62,318 nucleotides of DNA from a bacterium CG_4_9_14_3_um_filter_65_15 (GTDB taxonomy: Bacteria > Krumholzibacteriota > Krumholzibacteriia > LZORAL124-64-63), in NCBI GenBank assembly GCA_002790835.1, contig PFVX01000080.1:1-62318 (forward strand), in the 5' to 3' direction. Shown here piece after piece: positions 1 through 8,700 of this stretch. Below the pieces are notes generated by a model. The model did not search any database, was not told the DNA's origin, and saw only the letters and a list, made by a program, of their open reading frames with translations. The translations under genes and the position numbers were made by a program. Position 1 is the first letter of the stretch; each line of letters begins with the position of its first letter.

Positions 1-1
1 C

Positions 2-49
2 AAGGGCAAGATGACCACGTTCGCCGGCGGCGTGACGTTCGGCTTCTAG
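2..49 (+). CDS. C-terminal end of a truncated gene, probably an outer membrane beta-barrel
   Basis: Only the last 15 codons are inside the window, reading K-G-K-M-T-T-F-A-G-G-V-T-F-G-F and then TAG at 47-49. The alternating hydrophobic pattern and the terminal phenylalanine resemble the last strand of an outer membrane beta-barrel, but this is too short to be sure. It lies 13 bp upstream of the lipoprotein gene at 63 on the same strand, so the two may be co-transcribed. Confidence 0.4.
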   Translation, partial: KGKMTTFAGGVTFGF

Positions 50-62
50 AAAGGATCCTCGG

Positions 63-719
63 ATGAAAAGAATGCTGATACCGGAGGCCCTGGTGGGCCT
101 GTTGATGATCATCGCCGGCTGCGGCAGCGACAGCCTGGCACCCAACGACCCGATTCCCGCCCTGAGCGAGCAGGCTTCCGCCACGCAGGCCGGCTTGGTG
201 GGTTACGCGGTGGCTGCGGTCGGCCCGTTGGCCGTGACCTACTCCGCGAAATCCGAGATCTATAATTTCCCGGCCGGCGGCGACGTCACCGGCGGCGTTC
301 TGCTCGATTTCCGCACCGGGGGCGCCGGAGGCACGGCCTCCACCCCGGGCAACGCCGATTACGTGGAGATCACCACCATGGGTGACGACGGCCTGACCAT
401 CACCGCCCCCCTGGGCGGCCAGTTGTTCGTGACGGCCGACATCATGGCGAGCATCACCCGCGGCACTCCCGACAGCGCCACCGTGCTGACCGGCAGCGGC
501 GGCACCTTGGATGCCGGCGATTACCAGACCGACTTCACCATCGGGGCGGTCGCGGTCTACGAAACCGGATACCCCACCGGTGGGCCGGTGGTCTGCGACA
601 ACGGTTACCACACCGTGGAGATCATGTTCGACGGAACCGCCCTGGCGGACCTGTCCCTGGACGGACTCGTGCGCTGGAGATTCAACCTGGATACCCTCGA
701 GATGGCGGAAGTCGACTGA
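63..719 (+). CDS. Predicted secreted lipoprotein of unknown function
   Basis: A 218-residue protein. The N-terminus has two basic residues, a hydrophobic stretch and a lipobox I-A-G-C with the cysteine at residue 20, so it should be lipidated and exported. An AGGA ribosome site sits just upstream of ATG 63. The mature part is rich in Gly, Thr, Asp and short beta-prone segments, and contains one further cysteine near residue 178. I do not recognise a family. It follows closely the truncated gene at the window start and is followed by a strong terminator, so it is the last gene of its transcript. Confidence 0.75.
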   Translation: MKRMLIPEALVGLLMIIAGCGSDSLAPNDPIPALSEQASATQAGLVGYAVAAVGPLAVTYSAKSEIYNFPAGGDVTGGVLLDFRTGGAGGTASTPGNADYVEITTMGDDGLTITAPLGGQLFVTADIMASITRGTPDSATVLTGSGGTLDAGDYQTDFTIGAVAVYETGYPTGGPVVCDNGYHTVEIMFDGTALADLSLDGLVRWRFNLDTLEMAEVD

Positions 720-756
720 AACGAAATAACCCAGCGATAAATTGCGGAAAAAATGA

Positions 757-787
757 GAGGCGGACCCTTGATGGGGCCCGCCTCTTT
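757..787 (+). terminator. Rho-independent terminator after the first lipoprotein gene
   Basis: The arms at 757-767 and 774-784 pair over 11 bp (GAGGCGG...CCGCCTC) with one A.C mismatch, and a short T run follows. It lies about 40 bp after the stop codon at 719. Confidence 0.75.
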
Positions 788-1149
788 CTCCGCTTGTGCC
801 GAACTCCGCACACGGTTTGCCGTCGTCGTCGCCAAGGGCCCGATCCCGAGATCGTGAGTCGCTGACCCTTCCGACACCCGGTCCACTCTGACTTTGCGCT
901 GCCTTTAAGCAGGTCGGAAACGACGGATCGCCCCGTACGAGGTCCAGTGATTCTCCGCTACCGCTCCATCTCGCGTGAGAACCAAGATGTCGAGCAACCG
1001 ACTCCTTGCCGGTATGATGATTCACCGTAGTCGGGATAATGATTCATCATGATTTCTTGTGCAAGGACGATTTCGCCCGTTTGTCCGTTGTCGCCGGCGG
1101 TGCCAATGGTTATCATCCCCCGCGATTCTCCTCAACGAAGGAAGGCGGC
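788..1149 (+). other. Intergenic region, 362 bp, possible promoter elements only
   Basis: I see no convincing gene here. A -10-like TATGAT lies at 1013-1018 without a good -35. The octamer ATGATTCA occurs twice, at 1017-1024 and 1039-1046, 22 bp apart, which is about two helical turns. A GATAAT overlaps the second copy at 1035-1040. These could be control sites for the barrel gene at 1150. In-frame ATG and other codons upstream of 1150 would add a non-secretory leader to that protein and were not used. Confidence 0.35.
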
Positions 1150-1806
1150 ATGCGCAAGCATCACGACACGAGATGGATGACGATGCTGGGGGCGGTCCTG
1201 CTGGTGCTGGCGGTGCCCGCGGCGTGCCTGGCGGGTCACCCTTCCGCCGAGGTGCAGGGCGACGCGGGTTACACCGTGCCCGGCGGCGATCTGGGCGACG
1301 ACTTCGCCGGCACTCCCCAGGGCTTCGGCGCCGACCCCGGTTACGAGGTGGGCCTGCTGTGGCGCTACCGCTTCGACCTGCGCTGGTCCCTGGCCGCCGC
1401 CGGCCACTTCACCAAGTTTTCGGATTTCTCCGGCACCGACGAGATCGCCGGCGACTACACCGTGGGCGTCACCGGTTTCCGCTACGTGCTGCAGGCGCGC
1501 CGCTCCTTCGGCGGCGGCACCGGATGGCAACCCTTCCTGATGGCGGGCGGGGGGGTGTTTCGCAACCGGGTCCAGGGGCGGGACAAGGTCCTGCTCGATC
1601 CCTTCGACCGCTCCGTCACCACCCTGGGCGCCACCCTCGGGCTGGGCATCCGGCGCGGAGACGTCGAACTGGGCGCCGTGTGGAACATCAACAGGTTCTC
1701 GTCCTGGCGCTTTTTCGCGGCCGACACCGAGCTGGATTACAACTGGGACACCCTTAGCGTGCGCTTCAGCTGGCTGATTCCCCAGAAGAAACCCGGCAAA
1801 AAATGA
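1150..1806 (+). CDS. Outer membrane beta-barrel protein
   Basis: A 218-residue protein starting at ATG 1150, chosen because it follows a GGAAGG ribosome site and begins a normal signal peptide (basic residues, hydrophobic core, cleavage near A-C-L-A-G at about residue 30). The mature protein alternates polar and hydrophobic residues with many aromatic residues, e.g. LLWRYRFDLRWSLAAAGHF, as in small 8-stranded OmpA/OmpW-type barrels. The last strand, LSVRFSWL, is followed by a basic tail. The stop codon overlaps the start of the MFS transporter gene (ATGA at 1803-1806), so the two are translationally coupled. The function is unknown; it might aid outer membrane passage of the transporter's substrate, which is inference. 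Confidence 0.7.
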   Translation: MRKHHDTRWMTMLGAVLLVLAVPAACLAGHPSAEVQGDAGYTVPGGDLGDDFAGTPQGFGADPGYEVGLLWRYRFDLRWSLAAAGHFTKFSDFSGTDEIAGDYTVGVTGFRYVLQARRSFGGGTGWQPFLMAGGGVFRNRVQGRDKVLLDPFDRSVTTLGATLGLGIRRGDVELGAVWNINRFSSWRFFAADTELDYNWDTLSVRFSWLIPQKKPGKK

Positions 1807-2978
1807 AACCATCCGGAGCCGCGGCCTGGGCCGGGCTGGCCGTCGTCTACCTCGGTTTCCTGACGGTTGGTTTCGTCTTCCACTTCATTCCGCCGGTGCT
1901 TCCGGCCATGCTCGCCGACCTGGGGATCAACCACGGCCAGGCCGGCCTGCTCATGTCCCTGTTCGCCCTGCCGGGGATTCTGCTCTCGGTGCCCGGCGGC
2001 TGGCTGGCCGATCGCATGGGACCCGCGCCCCTGGCCGCGGCCGGGTTGCTGGCCATGGGCCTGGGCTCCCTGGACATGGGCCTGGCGCCGAGCTTCACGA
2101 CCATCCTGGCCGCGCGGGCCATCGCGGGCATCGGTTGGGCCGTCGCGGTGGTGGCCATGCAGCGTCTGGTGGTGAAGCTTTTCGCCGGACGGCCCCTCGG
2201 CTTGCCCATGGGGATCAGCGGCACCGCCGTTCCGCTGGGTATCATCATCATTCTCAACGTCGCCGGGCCCTGGGGCGCCGAACACGGGTGGCGGGCGGTG
2301 GCCAAGGGCACGGGCCTGGTCACGGCGACCGCGGCGATCCTGGTGGGGATAGCCGGCAGGGTCCTGGCCGGACGCAGTCAGGCCGCCGCAGCGGACTCCC
2401 CGCACCTGGTCCACTCGACCAGCCGCGCGGGTTTCGGCGCGCTTTGGGCGGCTGCCGGCGTCTGGTTCTGCGCCAACGGCGCCATGACGGGGTTCATGAC
2501 CTTCGCTCCCGACCACTTTTTCGAACTGGGCTGGAGCATTCGCGACCGCGGCCTGGTCACCAGCATTCCCATGTGGATCTCGGTGCTGCTGGGTCCGCTG
2601 ACCGGCTGGATGACCGATCGCCACGGCCGGCGCGCGGGGTTCATCATTGCGGGCATGGGCCTGATGGCCGTCTCCCTGGCCCTGATCCCCGGCGGTGTGG
2701 TGCCTCAGTGGGTGCTGGGAGTCGCCCTGGGGGTGGCCCTGGCGGCGGTGGTCTCGCCCCTGTTGGCCCTGCCGGGCCTGCTGCTGCCGCCCGGCCGGGT
2801 GGGGTGGGGCTTCGGGGTCCTGGCGACCTGCGCCAACCTGGGGATCTTCTGCATTCCGCCCCTGGTGGGCATGGCGCGGGACCGCAGCGGGGCCTTCGTC
2901 GCGCCGTTCCTGCTCATGGGGGCCGTCGCTTTGGCCGGGGTCCTGGCCTGGCCCGGTCTGCGCCGCGGCCGGGTTTGA
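1803..2978 (+). CDS. Major facilitator superfamily transporter
   Basis: A 391-residue integral membrane protein with about 12 hydrophobic segments in two halves. The loop after the second segment carries the MFS signature (G-G-W-L-A-D-R-M-G near residues 62-70), and the second half repeats it (GWMTDRHGRRAGF near 261-273). The composition resembles the nitrate/cyanate/sugar-acid branch, but no substrate can be assigned. Its ATG overlaps the stop of the barrel gene by 4 bp, so expression is probably coupled. A good promoter for the next gene begins 15 bp after its stop, so the operon likely ends here although no hairpin is evident. Confidence 0.85.
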   Translation: MKPSGAAAWAGLAVVYLGFLTVGFVFHFIPPVLPAMLADLGINHGQAGLLMSLFALPGILLSVPGGWLADRMGPAPLAAAGLLAMGLGSLDMGLAPSFTTILAARAIAGIGWAVAVVAMQRLVVKLFAGRPLGLPMGISGTAVPLGIIIILNVAGPWGAEHGWRAVAKGTGLVTATAAILVGIAGRVLAGRSQAAAADSPHLVHSTSRAGFGALWAAAGVWFCANGAMTGFMTFAPDHFFELGWSIRDRGLVTSIPMWISVLLGPLTGWMTDRHGRRAGFIIAGMGLMAVSLALIPGGVVPQWVLGVALGVALAAVVSPLLALPGLLLPPGRVGWGFGVLATCANLGIFCIPPLVGMARDRSGAFVAPFLLMGAVALAGVLAWPGLRRGRV

Positions 2979-2992
2979 GCGCGCGCGACCGG

Positions 2993-3022
2993 TTGCCAGC
3001 CGCGGGGATGAGGCCTTATTAT
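2993..3022 (+). promoter_or_regulatory. Sigma-70-type promoter for the HD-domain gene
   Basis: TTGCCA at 2993-2998 matches TTGACA at five of six positions. TATTAT at 3017-3022 matches TATAAT at five of six. The spacer is 18 bp. The start point would be near 3029, which leaves a short leader before ATG 3063 and argues against the in-frame ATG at 3021, which lies inside the -10 box. Confidence 0.6.
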
Positions 3023-3062
3023 GGATTGGGTAAACAACCCGGCCTTCCAACAAGGAGAACCC

Positions 3063-3599
3063 ATGAACGCCGAAGTGTACGCCCTGTGGCCCGAGCTGGA
3101 CTGGATCGAGAACGACACCCTGCGCGAAGCCACCGCCCGTACCTGGGAGTTGGCCCTGGAGCGCAGCCCGCTGACGGCTGAGGACCTGCAAACCATCCCG
3201 TTCACCCTGCTGGTGCCGGATCTGAAGGTCAGCTTCATGGCTCACAAGCGCTGTGTGGTGCACGTGGCGCGTGAATCGGCGCTGAAGATGAACGAATTCT
3301 TCGGTGACGACCTGCCCGTCGATCTGGACGTGACCATCGCCGGGGCCATCCTGGCCGATGTGGGCAAGCTGCTGGAATACGCCGTCAAGGACGGCAAGAG
3401 CTGCAAGAGCGAGATGGGCGAGTACGTCCGCCACCCCTTCAGCGGGGTGGGGCTGGCCATGGAGGCCGGGGTGCCGCCGCGGGTCTGCCACATCATCGCC
3501 GCCCATGCGGGAGAGGGGGACATGGTCAAGCGCACGCCGGAGGCCTATGTGGTCCATCACGCGGACTTCATGACTTTCCTGCCGTTCAAGCACCGTTAG
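3063..3599 (+). CDS. HD-superfamily protein with an altered HD doublet
   Basis: A 178-residue soluble protein. The start at 3063 follows a clear AAGGAG. The fold pattern is that of HD metal-dependent phosphohydrolases: an early His (H61), the helix A-I-L-A-D-V-G-K-L-L at 95-104 where H-D-x-G-K is expected, then H124, H148 and a final H-H-A-D (D168). In the doublet the histidine is replaced by A98 while D99 is kept, so metal binding may be altered or lost. It stands alone between its own promoter and the ferredoxin gene. The substrate is unknown; it may be a nucleotide or phospho-compound phosphohydrolase, or a non-catalytic relative. Confidence 0.7.
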   Translation: MNAEVYALWPELDWIENDTLREATARTWELALERSPLTAEDLQTIPFTLLVPDLKVSFMAHKRCVVHVARESALKMNEFFGDDLPVDLDVTIAGAILADVGKLLEYAVKDGKSCKSEMGEYVRHPFSGVGLAMEAGVPPRVCHIIAAHAGEGDMVKRTPEAYVVHHADFMTFLPFKHR

Positions 3600-3618
3600 G
3601 GCGGACGCGAAAAAATCT

Positions 3619-3646
3619 TTGCGCAGACGGGAATCGGGTTTATTAA
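3619..3646 (+). promoter_or_regulatory. Possible promoter for the ferredoxin gene
   Basis: TTGCGC at 3619-3624 and TATTAA at 3641-3646 are separated by 16 bp in an unusually AT-rich patch. Both boxes match the consensus at only four positions, so this is weak. Confidence 0.35.
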
Positions 3647-3723
3647 GGGTGGGAATCCGATGACGGGACCCGGCGGTCCCAGTGCCCAACGGGTCTCAAC
3701 CGTGAATCCTCGGGAGGATCATC

Positions 3724-3954
3724 ATGGCCGACAATACCGACAAGGTCGAAGGGAACGTGGACGGCTCGTTCTTCGTCGACTCCAACTGCATCGATTGCGA
3801 CCTGTGCCGCCAGACGGCTCCGGACAACTTCGAACGCAACGAGGACGAGGGCTTTTCCTACGTGTCCAAGCAACCGGAGAACGAGGAAGAGGAAGAGGCC
3901 TGCCGCGACGCCATGGAAGAGTGTCCGGTCGAGGCCATCGGCGACGACGGCTGA
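3724..3954 (+). CDS. Small [4Fe-4S] ferredoxin
   Basis: A 76-residue acidic protein with one iron-sulfur motif: C22-x2-C25-x2-C28, and C67-P near the end (CPVEAI). This is the single-cluster pattern of the Fer4_13/ferredoxin I type. A further Cys, C60, lies in the acidic stretch and may form a disulfide or a second ligand, as in some 3Fe/4Fe ferredoxins. GGAGGA precedes the start codon. It should be a soluble one-electron carrier in the cytoplasm. It is a single-gene unit followed by a strong terminator, so its partner enzyme cannot be read from the neighbours. Confidence 0.9.
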   Translation: MADNTDKVEGNVDGSFFVDSNCIDCDLCRQTAPDNFERNEDEGFSYVSKQPENEEEEEACRDAMEECPVEAIGDDG

Positions 3955-3976
3955 TTGCCCGCCGGCCATTTTTTTG

Positions 3977-4015
3977 ACTTCGGCCCCCTTGGTGGGGCCG
4001 AAGTTTTGCTTTTTT
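3977..4015 (+). terminator. Strong Rho-independent terminator
   Basis: A perfect 11-bp stem pairs 3977-3987 (ACTTCGGCCCC) with 3994-4004 around a 6-base loop. It is followed by TTTTGCTTTTTT. It closes the ferredoxin transcript. Confidence 0.9.
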
Positions 4016-4109
4016 GTGGAACCCCGACTCCATCGGTGAGGTTTGAAGGCGACGATGCAGAGAACGAGGCGCTCCTGCGCCCCCTGAATTCCCTCGCAAG
4101 GAGCATATC

Positions 4110-5528
4110 ATGAATAGTCGACGCAAGACCCTTCTGTGCGCCCTGGTCCTGGCGGCCCTGGCGCTCACGACCACAAGCCAGGTTCTGGCCCAGGGACCCC
4201 TGGAAAACCCCCTGCGCTCGTACGCCGACGTGGCGGACCGCAGCATGCCCGCGGTGGTGAACATCTCCACCGACAAGGTCGTGGAGTCCAATCCCTACTT
4301 CGACGACCCCATTTTCCGCCGCTTCTTCAACATGCCCGACGACGAGAACCACGGGCGCGGCGGCAAGCAGGTCCAGCACTCCCTGGGCTCGGGCGTGGTG
4401 ATCTCGCCCGACGGCTACATCATCACCAACAACCACGTGGTGGAAAACGCCGACCGGATCATCGTCAACGTGCACGGCGAGCAGGAGTACGAGGCCACGG
4501 TCATCGGCACCGATCCCCCGACCGACGTGGCCTTGATCAAGGTCGATGCCAAGGATCTGCCGGCCATCATCATCGGTGACAGCAATCTGCTGCGCGTCGG
4601 GGACCAGGTTCTGGCCATCGGCAACCCCTTCGGCGTGGGACAGACCGTGACCAAGGGCATCGTCAGCGCGCTGAACCGGAACATCAACCTGATGGCCTAT
4701 TCGGATCTGATCCAGACCGACGCGGCCATCAACCCCGGCAACAGCGGCGGCGCCCTGGTCAACATGGAGGGCGAACTGGTGGGCATGAACGCCGCGATCC
4801 TCAGCCGCAGCGGCGGCAGCCAGGGCATCGGCTTCGCCATCCCCACGAGCATGATCATGCGGGTGGTCGACCCCCTGAAGTCCGACGGCAAGGTCGCGCG
4901 GGCCTATCTGGGGGTGTTGCCCCAGGAGGTGAACCAGGCCGTGGCCCAGTACTACGGGCTGGAAAAACCCGAGGGTGTGCTCATCGCCCAGGTCAACGAG
5001 GACACCCCGGCCAAGAAGGCGGGCCTCGAGGACGGGGACATCATCCTGTCGGTGGACGGTCGGGACATCCGCAACCCCAGCATGCTGCGCAACGTGATCA
5101 GCCTTTCGGACGTGGGCCACGAGGCCAAGCTGGAGATCCTGCGCGAGGGCAAGCGCAAGACGGTCGATGTCAAACTGGACGCACTTCCCGAGCAGGAACT
5201 GGCCCAGGCCGGGGGGCACGGGAGCGACGATGCCCAGTCCTCGGATCTGGAAGGCGTCTCGGTGCGGGAACTGACCGAGCGGGTGCGCTCGATGACCCAG
5301 GTGCCGGACGACATCGACGGGATCTATGTCATGGCCGTGGACCCCACGAGCAACTCCGCCCGCGAAGGCTTGCAGCCCGGCGACGTGATCCAGGAGGTCA
5401 ACCGCCAGACGGTCACGACCATCAAGGAGTTCCAGGCCGCCCTCGGCGAGAAGACCGATCGCCCGGTGTTCATGCGGGTGTACCGCCCGCAGGCGCAGCG
5501 GAGCATCTTCATCGCCGTGCCCCGATAA
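4110..5528 (+). CDS. degP: DegP/HtrA-family periplasmic serine protease (Do protease)
   Basis: A 472-residue protein with a signal peptide cleaved near A-Q at residues 27-28. The trypsin-like domain holds the catalytic triad H109 (in TNNHVVENAD), D139 (in TDVALIKVD) and S212 (in NPGNSGGAL). Two PDZ domains follow, roughly 255-345 and 375-465. The length and two-PDZ layout match DegP/DegQ. The role is ATP-independent degradation or chaperoning of misfolded envelope proteins. The start at 4110 is preceded by AAGGAG. It is a single-gene unit between two terminators. It could equally be named DegQ or MucD; the sequence alone does not separate these. Confidence 0.95.
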   Translation: MNSRRKTLLCALVLAALALTTTSQVLAQGPLENPLRSYADVADRSMPAVVNISTDKVVESNPYFDDPIFRRFFNMPDDENHGRGGKQVQHSLGSGVVISPDGYIITNNHVVENADRIIVNVHGEQEYEATVIGTDPPTDVALIKVDAKDLPAIIIGDSNLLRVGDQVLAIGNPFGVGQTVTKGIVSALNRNINLMAYSDLIQTDAAINPGNSGGALVNMEGELVGMNAAILSRSGGSQGIGFAIPTSMIMRVVDPLKSDGKVARAYLGVLPQEVNQAVAQYYGLEKPEGVLIAQVNEDTPAKKAGLEDGDIILSVDGRDIRNPSMLRNVISLSDVGHEAKLEILREGKRKTVDVKLDALPEQELAQAGGHGSDDAQSSDLEGVSVRELTERVRSMTQVPDDIDGIYVMAVDPTSNSAREGLQPGDVIQEVNRQTVTTIKEFQAALGEKTDRPVFMRVYRPQAQRSIFIAVPR

Positions 5529-5548
5529 TCGGGCACAGGGAACCTACC

Positions 5549-5591
5549 AAATCCCCTGGTTGGAACGGATTCTGACCGGGGGATTTCTTTT
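5549..5591 (+). terminator. Terminator after degP
   Basis: AAATCCCC at 5549-5556 pairs with GGGGATTT at 5579-5586, followed by CTTTT. The loop is long, about 22 bases, with a small inner GGT/ACC pairing. The following 200 bp up to the protease gene are AT-rich for this genome (for example around 5660-5700), which probably marks the promoter of the next gene, but I cannot fix its boxes. Confidence 0.65.
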
Positions 5592-5792
5592 GTCCCGCCT
5601 TCATGCAAGCGATTCACCATTTGGATATGAATTCCAGTTTCCAGGAAAAATGAATCACGCTTTTGTTATTAGGGTGGGTTTAATGATATGGGGTAGTATC
5701 AAAGGTGATATGTCGGAGGGTCGACATGATCTCTCCGGCTTTTTTGGGCCATGCCCACATGTCTTCCACTTTCTCGCCGAATGGAGACACAG

Positions 5793-8700
5793 ATGAAACG
5801 AATCCTGAATCTTGCCCTCATCATCTTCGTTCTTGCCGCTCCTGTGGCCTGGGCCGCCAGCCCGGACGCTCCGGAGACGGCCAAGGCCATGGAAAACTCA
5901 ACGCGGGTCTTCGTGCCCGTTCAGGATGGATTTTCCCAGACCGGTATTGCATCGCTTCCCTATGCAACGGATCGTCTGTTGGTCCAGTTCAAGGCCGACA
6001 CCATGGACAAGGCCATGGGCCTGGAAATCCCCTGGGAACGGGGCGCAAAGGCGGCCGGCATCGCCACCGGCTTGGCCGACCTGGACGATATGATGGAAGA
6101 GGCGGGTGCCGTGAGCATCGAGCGCCCCTATATCCGGGTCAAGAGCCAGGACAAGGCTCAGGACCTGGGCGTCGATCGCTGGTTCATGTACCGGTTCGAC
6201 GCCGACACGGACCTTGAGGATCTGGCCGCGCGGGTCCGGGCGGACAAGAGCGTCCAGGCCGTTTCCCTGGACTGGATCGCCTATCCCGCGGCGACTCCCA
6301 GCGACCCCCTGTTCCCCGACCACTGGGGCCATAACAACACCGCCCAGCTGCCCGACCTGGACTGGGGCGGAACCTACGAGCACACCCTGCCCAACACCGT
6401 GGGCACCGTCGGTTTCGACGCCAACGCCCAGGCGGCCTGGGATGCGTCCCAGGGCTACGGCAGCGCCGGGGTGATCGTGGCCATCATCGACAGCGGTGTG
6501 GACGCGGGCCACCCCGACCTGCGCCAGGTCGCCGGCTATGACTACGGCGACAACGACAGCAACCCGACCGACGACAGCGCCAGCCCCGGCCACGGCACCG
6601 CCTGCGCCGGTGTGGCCGCGGCCATGAACAACGGGGTCGGAGCCGTGGGCATCGCCGGCGGCTGCAGCATCATGCCCCTGAAGGTCGCCAACAGCGCCGG
6701 TTCCATGTACTTCAGCAGCATCCAGAACGCGCTGTACCACGCCGCGGACAACGGCGCGGACATCGCCAGCATGAGCCTGGGCGCGGCGATCAGCAGCGAC
6801 TCGGCCACCGACGCGGCCATCCTGTACGCCTACAACGCCGGCGTGACGATTCTGGCCGCCACCGGCAATGAGAATGCTTCGTCCATCAGCTACCCCGCCG
6901 TCAACCAGTACGTCATCGGCGTGGGTGCGGCTTCCCCCTGCGGCGAGCGCAAGCGCTCCTCCAGCAGCAGCGGCGAGGTCAACCCCGGCGTCAGCACCGA
7001 TCCCAACGGCTACACCTGCGACGGTGAGCGCTGGTGGGGCTCGAACTACGGCGTGAATTCCCAGGACGCCGCGGGCGCCGTGGACATCATCGCCCCCACC
7101 ATCCTGCCGACCACCGACATCCAGGGCAGCGGAGGTTACGACGCGAGCGATTACAGCGGGTTTTTCAACGGCACCAGCTGCGCCACGCCCTATGCGGCCG
7201 GCGTTGCGGCGCTGGTGAAATCCGCGAATCCGGGCTTCACGCCCGCCCAGGTGCGGAGCGCCCTGGTGGATAACGCCCAGGACGTGACGAGCGTCGAATC
7301 GGGCTCCGGCTGGGACCGCTACACCGGCTACGGCATGATCGACGCGGCCGCGTCCGTCGGCGGTGGCGGCAGCACTCCGGTGGCTCCGACGGCGGCCTTC
7401 GTCGGCAGCCCGACCAGCGGCACCTTCCCGCTTTCGGTCAGCTTCTCCGACCAGTCCGCCGGCGTGCCGACCAGCTGGAACTGGACCTTCGGTGACGGCG
7501 CGACCTCCACGGCCCAGAACCCCAGCCACACCTACACCGTGGCCGGGACCTTCTCCGTGAGCCTGACGGCGACCAACGCACAGGGCAGCGACGCCATCAC
7601 CAAGAACGCCTACATCACCGTGACCGATCCCGGCGACACCTACGCTTCCCTGCCCTATTCCACGGGCTTCGAGAGCGGGTCGCTGGACCAGTACTGGACC
7701 ACCTACACGTCGTCCAGCGTCGGTCGGATCCAGGTGACCACGGCCAACACGCCCCACGGCGGCAGCTACCACCTGACCATGGACACCTCGACCAACGGGA
7801 CCTATTCCCAGAACGAGGGCTGGTTGCAGCTGAATCTGGCCGGCACCGGTCAGGTCGACCTGTCTTTCTGGTGGAAGGACTTCAGCGACGAGACCCACAC
7901 CCAGGACGGGGTCTACTTCTCCGACAACGGCGGCGCCAGCTTCGTGAAGGTCCTGGATCTGAACGGCGCCAGCTACACCAACAACGTCTGGAGCAACTTC
8001 ACCCTCGACGTGGACACCGAGGCCGCGGGGGCGGGTCTCAGCCTAACCTCCAACTTCGTGGTGAAGTTCCAGCAGTACGACAACTACGGCATCACCACCG
8101 ACGGCATGGCCTTCGACGACATCAGCGTCACCGGCAGCGCCGGCACCCCGCCGGTGGCGGCCTTCTCCGGCACGCCGACCAGCGGAACGACACCCCTGAC
8201 GGTCCAGTTCACCGACGCCTCCACGGGCGCGCCCACCAGCTGGAGCTGGACTTTCGGCGACGGCGGCGCCTCGTCGGCCCAGAACCCGTCCCACACCTAC
8301 AACAGCGCCGGGACCTACACCGTGGCCCTGACGGCCAGCAATGCTTTCGGTTCGGACGTCAATACCAAAACCGGCTACATCACCGTGACCGATCCGGTGG
8401 GCAACCCCCCGGTGGCCAACTTCACGGGCACCCCGACCAGCGGCACCGCACCCCTGGCCGTCCTGTTCAGCGACGCTTCGACGAACTCTCCCACGAGCTG
8501 GAGCTGGAACTTCGGTGACGGGGGCACATCGACGACCCGGAACCCCTCGCACACCTACGCGTCTGCGGGCACCTACACGGTGTCGCTGGCCGCCAGCAAC
8601 GCCTGGGGTTCGGACACCAACACCAAGACGGGTTACATCACCGTGACCACCGGTGGTGGCACCGCAGTCTGGGAGACCATCACCTACGACGACTTCGAGG

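Noticed and set aside
788-1149. tRNA or small RNA gene in the first long gap
   Set aside because: I found no cloverleaf arms, no T-loop sequence and no terminator on the right side.
1737-3689. Minus-strand open frame of 650 codons opposite the MFS and HD genes
   Set aside because: It is low-complexity, rich in Gly, Arg, His and Gln, crosses two well-supported genes, and lacks any family signal.
7384-8650. Direct DNA repeats that could suggest a mobile element or CRISPR-like array
   Set aside because: They are about 245-bp in-frame PKD domain units with no short palindromic repeat and no spacers.
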